From Candidatus Gastranaerophilales bacterium (GTDB lineage: Bacteria > Cyanobacteriota > Vampirovibrionia > Gastranaerophilales > UBA9971), in NCBI GenBank assembly GCA_028277195.1, contig JANQGS010000165.1:1-6509 (forward strand): 6,509 nt of DNA. The letters run 5' to 3'. Below, one piece after another: positions 1 through 4,876 of the stretch (the first letter of the stretch is position 1; the number at the start of each line of letters is the position of its first letter). Position numbers and translations under genes: made by a program. The notes below the pieces were generated by a model. It searched no databases. It was not told the origin of the DNA and saw only the letters and a program-made list of their open reading frames with translations.

Positions 1-947
1 TACTTAAACAACTCCTGCTTCATTTTCCTCTTTACTGCAATCAGTTCTTCATGGTTCGGGGACAATTCAGCAACGCGGATTCTCTCATCCTGCCAGAAAT
101 TAAGGTTAACAGCATTGGTTATAGCGATAATCGGGCACTTACCCTCCACGTCCTTCCACATTTTGTTGGCGACAAGGCCGTGCAACTGCGAGACGGCGTT
201 TGCAATGCGGCTCATTTTCAGTGCGGCTACCGTGAGAGAGAAATTTTCCCCGCCCAGCTCAACCGCTTTTTCCCTCGAAGCGCCGGCAAAAAACCCGCCA
301 TGCATCAATGTATCAACCCAGTGAACTTCGTTTCCGGCTGAAACAGGGGTATGGGTAGTGAAAACGGTTTTTTCCCTGACTTTGCCCAAATTCCCTTTAA
401 ATTCCCTTAACAGCTCAAACGCAGCGGGAAGGGCATGCCCCTCATTCATATGAATCAGGTCAAAATCAAAACCTGCCGCCCTTAACACCCTTACGCCGCC
501 TATTCCCAGCACAACTTCCTGGGCTATGCGGTTGCTTTCATTGCTGTCATATAATTTATGGGTTATAAGCCTGTCCTCATGGGAATTTTCGGGGATGTCG
601 GTTGTTAACAGGTAAACGGGGCAAGTACCGAATATTTCGGGTTCAAGCCTGAACGCCTTTACCTTGACATTCCTGCCGAAAATATTAACGTCAACGACAA
701 TTCCGGTATCAGTAAGGAAATCGTAATGTTTCCTGACATAAGCGACCTCAACCGTTCCCTCGCTGTTTATTCTCTGGTCGTAATAACCGTATGACCAGAA
801 AATCGTTACCCCGGCCATTGGCACGCCCAGGTGCCCCGCTGACTGCATGTGGCTTCCCGCCAGGAAGCCGAGCCCCCCGGCGTATGTGCTTAAGGTTTGG
901 TCTATGGCCATTTCCATTGAAAAATATGCAACTTTTGGTATGCTCAT
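1..947 (-). CDS. glgP: Alpha-glucan (glycogen/maltodextrin) phosphorylase, short form, N-terminal part
   Basis: A GT35-type phosphorylase, which uses phosphate to release glucose 1-phosphate from the non-reducing end of cytoplasmic alpha-1,4-glucans (pyridoxal-phosphate dependent). Reading left from the ATG at 945-947 gives 315 uninterrupted codons before the window edge. Visible family motifs are AYFSMEMA (residues 7-14), TYAGGLGFLAGS (21-32), HMNEGHA (166-172), FTTHTPVSAG (196-205) and SQLHGLVANKMW (253-264). The protein starts directly at the AYFSME block, so it lacks the DUF3417-type N-terminal extension and matches the short subfamily of roughly 550 residues. The catalytic core beyond residue 315 and the PLP-binding lysine lie outside the window. 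A weak ribosome site (GGA, 10 nt before the ATG) supports this start. It lies downstream of asd in the same direction. Oddities: Ser32 where relatives often have Asp, and TNAVN (277-281) where the family usually reads TNGV. Confidence 0.9.
   Translation of the reverse strand, partial: MSIPKVAYFSMEMAIDQTLSTYAGGLGFLAGSHMQSAGHLGVPMAGVTIFWSYGYYDQRINSEGTVEVAYVRKHYDFLTDTGIVVDVNIFGRNVKVKAFRLEPEIFGTCPVYLLTTDIPENSHEDRLITHKLYDSNESNRIAQEVVLGIGGVRVLRAAGFDFDLIHMNEGHALPAAFELLREFKGNLGKVREKTVFTTHTPVSAGNEVHWVDTLMHGGFFAGASREKAVELGGENFSLTVAALKMSRIANAVSQLHGLVANKMWKDVEGKCPIIAITNAVNLNFWQDERIRVAELSPNHEELIAVKRKMKQELFK
445..462. repeat. 18-bp direct repeat, copy 1 (inside the phosphorylase gene)
   Basis: The sequence TTCATATGAATCAGGTCA occurs here and again, identical and in the same orientation, at 2934-2951. 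It begins with the perfect palindrome TTCATATGAA, extended here to the 12-bp ATTCATATGAAT. On the coding strand this copy encodes most of the active-site motif DLIHMNE, so its sequence is partly fixed by protein function. Confidence 0.4.
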
Positions 948-994
948 TTTATTTTATTCCTTTTATTAAGTTCCAAATTACAGACATAAACTAA

Positions 995-1000
995 ATTATA
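995..1000 (-). promoter_or_regulatory. Possible -10 element upstream of the phosphorylase gene
   Basis: The minus strand reads TATAAT exactly at 1000-995, about 48 nt before the phosphorylase ATG. No convincing -35 hexamer lies 16-18 bp further upstream (the 17-bp position reads TATTTT), and the whole 948-1046 gap is AT-rich, so a chance match is quite possible. If real, the phosphorylase has its own promoter as well as any read-through from asd. Confidence 0.3.
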
Positions 1001-1046
1001 TAACATTATCTATATTTAAAATACTTCTTAATATTTCTAAACCAAC

Positions 1047-2042
1047 TTAACTTTTTATTAACCCCGTTTCAACCAGTTTTTCCGCTATCCTCACTGTATT
1101 CAGGGCTGCCCCTATTCTTAAGTTATCCGCTACAACCCATAAAGCCAGCCCGTTTTCAAGCGCCGGGTCTTTTCTTATCCTGCCGACATACACAGGGTCT
1201 TTACCCGCTACCTCAACAGGTGTAGGATACTCTGAACTCTCCGGGTTGTCAACCACCTCAACACCGTAGGCTGACGAGAGTATCTCCCTGGCCTTTTCAG
1301 GGGTTACGGGCCGTTCAAACCCTATATTAACCGCCTCTGAATGGCTGGTGTAAACAGGTACCCTCACCGCGGTGCAGGAAATTTTTACATCTTCCGGGAG
1401 GTGAAGTATTTTTTTCGTTTCATTAACAACCTTCATTTCTTCTTTTGTGTAGCCGTTCTCGAGGAAGCTGTCAATGTGCGGTATCAGGTTAAAATTTATG
1501 GGGTATTTAACAAATTTATTCCTTGTGCCGTGTTCCAGGTCATCTATAGCTTCTTTGCCCGCCCCGCTGACTGACTGGTACGTACTCACCACCATCCTTT
1601 TAATGCCCGCGTAGTCATGCAGGGGTTTTAAAGGCAGCATTAGCTGTGAGGTGGAGCAGTTGGGGTTTGCTACGATGCCCTTATGCCATTTAAGGTCTTC
1701 ATCGTTAACGCCCGCAATAACCAGGGGCACGTCACGCTCCATCCTGAACGCGCTTGAGTTATCGACCAGCACCGCGCCGCGTTTGACTATTTCCGGGGCA
1801 AAAGCCTTGCTGGTCGCACCGCCTGCCGACGCCAGGACGAGATTTACCCCGTCAAACGCCTCGGGTTTTGTTTCTTCCACGATATATTTCTTGCCTTTAA
1901 ACCCTATTTCATTGCCCGCGCTGCGAGCGCTGGCGAGAAATTTAATGCTGTTAAACCGAAAATCCTTTTCTTCAAGAATTTTTAAAATTTCCTGCCCCAC
2001 AACTCCCGTAGAGCCGAGAACTGCTATATTTGGTTTGCTCAT
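1047..2042 (-). CDS. asd: Aspartate-semialdehyde dehydrogenase
   Basis: Cytoplasmic NADP-dependent enzyme that reduces aspartyl phosphate to aspartate semialdehyde, the branch point to lysine/diaminopimelate, methionine and threonine. The 331-residue product has the family's usual length. The nucleotide-binding loop GSTGVVG is at residues 10-16. The catalytic cysteine is Cys129 in ANPNCSTSQL, the active-site glutamine is Gln156 in STYQSVSG, and the substrate-binding arginine and general-base histidine are Arg227 and His234 in RVPVYTSHSEAV. The C-terminal segment DNLRIGAALNTVRIAE (307-322) is typical. The ATG at 2040-2042 has a good ribosome site, AAGGGG, about 9 nt upstream. The gene is relatively GC-rich: 104 of 180 bases (58%) in 1681-1860 are G or C. 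It diverges from the toxin-antitoxin-like pair and lies upstream of the phosphorylase gene. No strong terminator follows it. Confidence 0.97.
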   Translation of the reverse strand: MSKPNIAVLGSTGVVGQEILKILEEKDFRFNSIKFLASARSAGNEIGFKGKKYIVEETKPEAFDGVNLVLASAGGATSKAFAPEIVKRGAVLVDNSSAFRMERDVPLVIAGVNDEDLKWHKGIVANPNCSTSQLMLPLKPLHDYAGIKRMVVSTYQSVSGAGKEAIDDLEHGTRNKFVKYPINFNLIPHIDSFLENGYTKEEMKVVNETKKILHLPEDVKISCTAVRVPVYTSHSEAVNIGFERPVTPEKAREILSSAYGVEVVDNPESSEYPTPVEVAGKDPVYVGRIRKDPALENGLALWVVADNLRIGAALNTVRIAEKLVETGLIKS

Positions 2043-2167
2043 TGCTGTTAACCCCTTCCCATTAACTCATTCAATAATATTATCTCATATAAAACAATGA
2101 TTAATTAAAATCTTTTCGAGGATTATACTATAAAATGAGTAGAAAATATCTTTTGAGGTTGTTTATA
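2043..2167. promoter_or_regulatory. Divergent promoter region between asd and the toxin-like gene
   Basis: AT-rich spacer from which asd (leftward) and the DUF5615 gene (rightward) start. Two -10-like hexamers overlap: TATACT on the plus strand (2124-2129) and TATAAT on the minus strand (2127-2122). A second minus-strand candidate, GATAAT, lies at 2084-2079. A 10-bp perfect palindrome, ATAATATTAT, sits at 2074-2083 and could be an operator, although palindromes of that length arise readily in AT-rich DNA. No strong -35 hexamer is visible on either strand. The hexamers are seen; their use as promoters is inferred. Confidence 0.35.
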
Positions 2168-2170
2168 TTG
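2155..2170 (+). promoter_or_regulatory. Ribosome binding site that selects a TTG start for the toxin-like gene
   Basis: GAGG at 2155-2158 lies 9 nt before the TTG at 2168-2170. That TTG opens the reading MKFLADVNIE, which matches where DUF5615 proteins normally begin. The alternative ATG at 2135 would add 11 residues (MSRKYLLRLFI) that are not typical of the family, and it overlaps the probable promoter. Confidence 0.6.
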
Positions 2171-2533
2171 AAATTTTTAGCGGATGTTAATATAGAAAAG
2201 ACAATAATAGAAGAGATAAAGGCTCTTGGATATGATATAATATGCGTAACAAATATAAACCCCGGAATGCCGGACACTGAAGTTTGTAAACTGGCAAACA
2301 AAGAAAACAGGATTTTAATAACAAATGATAAGGACTTTGGCGAAATAGTATTCAGGCAAAAGTCAATCTCGTCAGGAATTATTCTGATTAGACTGAAAAG
2401 GCACAGTATCAAAGAAAAAATCAAATTAGTTAAAAAACTTTTAATTTTCTATAAAGATAAAGTTCATAATCATTTCGTTGTTATAAATCAAAACAAATTC
2501 AGGTCAATAAAATTAGAAAATACGGGAGTATAA
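2168..2533 (+). CDS. DUF5615 PIN-like protein, probable toxin of a type II toxin-antitoxin pair
   Basis: Predicted cytoplasmic PIN-like nuclease of the DUF5615 family, paired here with a DUF433 protein. From the TTG at 2168 it is 121 residues, close to the usual family length. The fold signature is visible: KFLADVNI at residues 2-9 with acidic Asp6, PGMPDTEV at 32-39 with Asp36, and the hallmark NDKDFGE at 53-59 with Asp54 and Asp56, followed by SGIILIRL (69-76). These acidic residues would form the metal site expected of a PIN-like RNase. An in-frame ATG at 2135 would give 132 residues, but the TTG has the better ribosome site and family fit. The stop is 2 bp before the DUF433 start, so the two are surely co-transcribed. 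The gene is AT-rich: 56 of 180 bases (31%) in 2161-2340 are G or C, which suggests horizontal acquisition. RNase activity and actual toxicity are inferred. Confidence 0.85.
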   Translation: MKFLADVNIEKTIIEEIKALGYDIICVTNINPGMPDTEVCKLANKENRILITNDKDFGEIVFRQKSISSGIILIRLKRHSIKEKIKLVKKLLIFYKDKVHNHFVVINQNKFRSIKLENTGV

Positions 2534-2535
2534 AT

Positions 2536-2766
2536 ATGGATACCATGCTTGAAAGAATTGAATCAAATCCTGATATAATGTTAGGAAAGCCCGTAATTAA
2601 AGGCACAAGGCTTACTGTGGAAATTATTTTGGAAAAACTGGGCACCGGGGTTTCAGAACAGGAAATTTTACAGGATTATCCTTTTTTAAGTATAGAAGAT
2701 ATTAAGGCAGCTCTTTTGTATGCAGCTAAAATGCTTTCTTTTGAAGAAATTTTGACTGCTGAGTAG
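2536..2766 (+). CDS. DUF433 protein, probable antitoxin partner of the DUF5615 protein
   Basis: A 76-residue protein of the DUF433 family, small helical proteins commonly found beside DUF5615 proteins and regarded as antitoxins; they would bind the toxin and may bind operator DNA. The family core is nearly complete: RIESNPDIMLGKPVIKGTR at residues 7-25, VEIILEKLGTGVSEQEIL at 28-45, and DYPFLSIEDIKAALLYAAK at 47-65. The ATG at 2536 follows GGGAG (2524-2528) with 7 nt spacing. A second in-frame ATG at 2545 is possible but less well placed. Only 2 bp separate it from the upstream gene, so the pair is one operon. The toxin-like gene comes first here, whereas many type II modules place the antitoxin first. 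Family assignment is secure; antitoxin activity rests on family context. Confidence 0.88.
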   Translation: MDTMLERIESNPDIMLGKPVIKGTRLTVEIILEKLGTGVSEQEILQDYPFLSIEDIKAALLYAAKMLSFEEILTAE

Positions 2767-2773
2767 TGCTCAG
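2759..2773 (+). terminator. Weak hairpin over the DUF433 stop codon, possible terminator
   Basis: CTGAG (2759-2763) pairs with CTCAG (2769-2773) around a 5-nt loop that contains the stop codon. It is followed by TTAAATTAATTTTA, which is T-rich but not a clean run of T. A 5-bp stem is short for an intrinsic terminator, so this may only slow or partly stop transcription. Confidence 0.25.
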
Positions 2774-2910
2774 TTAAATTAATTTTATTGGATACATTAT
2801 GATGAATAAAGAGCCAAAATTTTCAAAAAATCCCGCCCTCCTTCCCCTTAATGAACGCTATTTATTAGACAAATTTTATTTTACAGAGTAGTAGGCTTAT
2901 AAATTTATCA
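2767..2910. other. AT-rich intergenic gap between the DUF433 gene and the HDOD fusion gene
   Basis: These 144 bp hold no recognised gene. They contain a possible 30-codon ORF (2799-2891), a pyrimidine-rich tract at 2831-2849 that includes CCTCCTT (2837-2843), and a -10-like TATAAA at 2898-2903, only 7 nt before the ATG of the HDOD fusion gene. There is no good Shine-Dalgarno sequence before that ATG. If TATAAA is the real -10, the transcript would start at or next to the ATG and be almost leaderless. Confidence 0.4.
2799..2891 (+). CDS. Possible small ORF, 30 codons, unknown
   Basis: An ATG ATG start at 2799-2804 opens 30 codons ending at TAG 2889-2891. The peptide includes SKNPALLPLNERYLLDKF (residues 9-26), a charged and mixed sequence with no membrane segment or signal. 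I do not recognise it. No clear ribosome site precedes it (only GGAT, 7 nt upstream). The middle of the ORF is GC-richer than its surroundings and uses CCC, GCC and CTC codons, as the housekeeping genes here do. It could be a true small protein, a leader peptide, or the remnant of a gene broken when the upstream pair arrived. It is not in frame with the HDOD fusion gene. Confidence 0.2.
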   Translation: MMNKEPKFSKNPALLPLNERYLLDKFYFTE

Positions 2911-2951
2911 ATGAACGTCATAGGCTACATAATTTCATATGAATCAGGTCA
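2892..2951 (+). repeat. Imperfect tandem pair of 29 and 31 bp spanning the start of the HDOD fusion gene
   Basis: Two adjoining units, 2892-2920 and 2921-2951, each begin TAGGCT, contain ATGAA near the middle to end, and finish GTCA. A hand alignment matches about 22 bases with small gaps. The start ATG (2911-2913) lies in the first unit, and the second encodes residues 4-14 of the protein. It may be a decayed duplication, a two-site operator, or a chance resemblance in AT-rich DNA. Confidence 0.25.
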
Positions 2952-4113
2952 TAATGCGGCTTCTTACCAAAAAAAAATTCAAAAACAGCATATAGAGTCT
3001 TTTTGTAAGAAAAATAAGCTGAATTTGCTGGAAATACTGGCAGAGCCCGATGAAAGCAGGCCGGATTACAGGCCAAAACTCGTTAAACTGTTAAATGACG
3101 CCCCTTTAAAGAAATTTTCAGGCGTCGTTGTCTGCAATCTCGAAAAACTCGCCAAAGAAGAGGATATAAGGAAATGGATAATCAGTGAGCTTGAAAAAAA
3201 CAATATCACTGTTTATTCAGCAACAGAAACCTCTCCTGCCAAACCCCCCGAGGAAGCCGCGGAAAAATCCCGCTCAATAAAACTTAAGGTAAGGGACCTC
3301 CCCTCACTGCCCGAGGTTGTAACAAAAGTGACAGAACTGGTTCAAAACCCCAAATCCTCCGCCGCTGAGCTCAGCAAGGTTATATCACACGACTCGGGGC
3401 TGACATCACGGGTACTTAAACTGGTCAATTCCGCTTATTACGGCTTTCCAAAACAAATAAGCTCCATACAGCACGCTGTAATGATTCTCGGGTTCACCAC
3501 AATAAAGGGCTTAGTCCTCTCATCAAGTATTTTCAGGATTTTTTCACCAAAAAGCAATTCAGCGCTCAGCCTTGACTATAAAAAATTCTGGAAACACTCC
3601 CTTTTGACCGCGATTGGGTCTAAAAAGGTTTACAGCAAGCTCTTTTTTGAGGATGACGAGAATATTTTCAGCGCCGCAATACTGCATGACATAGGCAAGT
3701 TAATCCTTGACCAGTACGACCATAATAATTATGCAAACGCGATTAGGGAAGCGGGAGACCAGCTCCACCCGGAGCGGCTACTGGCCGCCGAGCAAAAACA
3801 CTGTGAGCTGACCCACCCGGCTATCGGCAGCATAGTGGCAGAGGGCTGGAATTTACCCGAGGTTTTACCCGATGTAATAAAATATCATCATAATCCCCTG
3901 GAGTCAGAGCGCCACCAGAGGTTTACGACCGTTGTTTACATAGGCAACGTCATTTCGCGGCTTGTGCTGGACAGGGGTGTTTTTGCGCCGGAAGTATTTG
4001 ACGGGGAGGTGCTTTCGAGTATCGGGGTTGACGAGGGGGATATGGCTGGAATGTATTGTGAAATCCGTGAAGAGGCCTGTCTTTTAGAGGACCTGGAGTC
4101 GTTTTTCAAGTAA
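2911..4113 (+). CDS. Fusion of a degenerate serine-recombinase (resolvase N-terminal) domain and an HDOD domain
   Basis: A 400-residue soluble protein. Residues 3-105 follow the resolvase N-terminal domain from end to end: IGYI (4-7), QKKIQKQHIESFCKKNKL (20-37), YRPKLVKLL (53-61), FSGVVVCNLEKLAK (69-82) and NNITVYSATE (97-106). The catalytic set is largely lost: Tyr10 where the nucleophilic serine belongs, Ile8 for Arg8, and Glu78-Lys79 and Lys82 for the Asp-Arg and Arg of LDRLxR; only the arginine of the RP motif (Arg54) remains. A Pro/Glu/Ala-rich linker (107-121) leads to an HDOD domain (about 123-330) with LPSLPEVV (130-137), RVLKLVNSAYYGFP (167-180), HDIGK (259-263), THPAIG (301-306) and KYHH (324-327). 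HDOD proteins act in bacterial signalling and regulation without proven hydrolase activity. There is no helix-turn-helix or recombinase domain, so recombination is unlikely; a sensing or oligomerising role is inferred. The ATG fits the first strand of the fold but has no clear ribosome site. The 3' end overlaps tatD by 8 bp. Confidence 0.85.
   Translation: MNVIGYIISYESGHNAASYQKKIQKQHIESFCKKNKLNLLEILAEPDESRPDYRPKLVKLLNDAPLKKFSGVVVCNLEKLAKEEDIRKWIISELEKNNITVYSATETSPAKPPEEAAEKSRSIKLKVRDLPSLPEVVTKVTELVQNPKSSAAELSKVISHDSGLTSRVLKLVNSAYYGFPKQISSIQHAVMILGFTTIKGLVLSSSIFRIFSPKSNSALSLDYKKFWKHSLLTAIGSKKVYSKLFFEDDENIFSAAILHDIGKLILDQYDHNNYANAIREAGDQLHPERLLAAEQKHCELTHPAIGSIVAEGWNLPEVLPDVIKYHHNPLESERHQRFTTVVYIGNVISRLVLDRGVFAPEVFDGEVLSSIGVDEGDMAGMYCEIREEACLLEDLESFFK
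2934..2951. repeat. 18-bp direct repeat, copy 2 (start of the HDOD fusion gene)
   Basis: Identical to 445-462. Here it is read in the opposite coding sense and encodes SYESGH of the recombinase-like domain, so the identity does not come from shared protein ancestry. It also forms the end of the second unit of the imperfect tandem pair at 2892-2951. Confidence 0.4.
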
Positions 4114-4876
4114 AAAACAACCGCTCGGCATTGTCAGAGGTTATATTGGCAACCTCTTCAAATCCTATACCCCTTAAATTTGCAATTTCCCGGGCTACCA
4201 GCTTAATCCCGGCAGGCTCGTTTAACTTGCCCCGGAAAGGGTGGGGCGCGAGAAAAGGGGCGTCTGTTTCAAGCAGTAATTTTTCCAGGGGAACTTCTTT
4301 TGCCACCTGTTTTGCTTCTTTTGCGTTCTTAAAGGTCACTGCCCCGCCAAGCGCAATATAATACCCGGCCTCAACGCACTTGAGCGCAAAATCCGCGTCA
4401 CCCGAAAAACAATGCATTACACCGTTAACCCCGGGGAATTCCCCGAGTACAGCAAGAACGTCAGAGTGAGCTTCCCTGTCATGCACTATAGCGGGGAGTT
4501 TCATTTCCCGCGCCAGTTTTAAATGCTGCCTGAACACATGCTTCTGGGTGTCAATAAACGACTTATCCCAATAATAGTCCAGCCCGGTTTCACCTATTGC
4601 GATTATTTTTTCATGAAGGGCGTATTCTTTTAGCTTATCGTAATATTCATCCTTCCAGCTTTTTACTTCTGAAGGGTGTATGGCCACTGCACCGTAAATA
4701 TCGTCATAGGTTTCTATTATTTTTATTATTTCAGGCAACCCGGGCAGCCCGACCCCGGGGATTATAACCTTGTCAACCCCGGCGTCCTTGGCGTTTCCGA
4801 TGATTTCGTCCAGGATTTCCCTGTAGTCCTTGAAGTCCAGGTGGGCATGAGTGTCTATAAGTCTATAAGAAGCCAT
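4106..4876 (-). CDS. tatD: TatD family metal-dependent hydrolase (DNase)
   Basis: Cytoplasmic TIM-barrel metallohydrolase of the TatD/YcfH family; characterised members are metal-dependent DNases with roles in DNA repair or turnover. At 256 residues it has the typical length. Metal-site residues are in place: His10 and His12 in IDTHAHLD, Glu96 in IGETGLDYYW, His132 in IVHDREAHSD, His155 in VMHCFSGD and Asp205 in LETDAPFLAPHPFRG. The ATG at 4874-4876 lies inside the 3' end of ribE, giving a 14-bp overlap in another frame; GGA precedes it by 5 nt within the ribE reading frame. This arrangement implies co-transcription and translational coupling from ribE. The 3' end overlaps the convergent HDOD fusion gene by 8 bp (4106-4113), leaving no room for a separate terminator. 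Which TatD-family subgroup (TatD, YcfH or YjjV) it belongs to cannot be settled here, though the YcfH-like group seems most likely. Confidence 0.93.
   Translation of the reverse strand: MASYRLIDTHAHLDFKDYREILDEIIGNAKDAGVDKVIIPGVGLPGLPEIIKIIETYDDIYGAVAIHPSEVKSWKDEYYDKLKEYALHEKIIAIGETGLDYYWDKSFIDTQKHVFRQHLKLAREMKLPAIVHDREAHSDVLAVLGEFPGVNGVMHCFSGDADFALKCVEAGYYIALGGAVTFKNAKEAKQVAKEVPLEKLLLETDAPFLAPHPFRGKLNEPAGIKLVAREIANLRGIGFEEVANITSDNAERLFFT

Noticed and set aside
51..341. 96-codon plus-strand open frame opposite the phosphorylase gene
   Set aside because: It is a shadow of the phosphorylase reading frame on the other strand, with no family resemblance.
1019..1036. AT-only hairpin (7-bp stem, 4-nt loop) downstream of asd
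   Set aside because: The stem is AT plus one wobble pair and no clean T run follows on the minus strand, so it is too weak to call a terminator.
1651..2100. 149-codon plus-strand open frame opposite asd
   Set aside because: It is antisense to a well-supported gene, shows no recognisable motifs, and is explained by the GC-rich codon pattern of asd.
2135..2167. ATG at 2135 as the start of the DUF5615 gene
   Set aside because: It adds 11 residues outside the family fold and sits within the probable promoter, whereas TTG 2168 has better ribosome-site spacing and family fit. It is not fully excluded.
2911..3230. Active site-specific recombinase of a mobile element
   Set aside because: The nucleophilic serine and most catalytic arginines are missing, there is no DNA-binding domain, and no terminal repeats or target duplications flank the gene.
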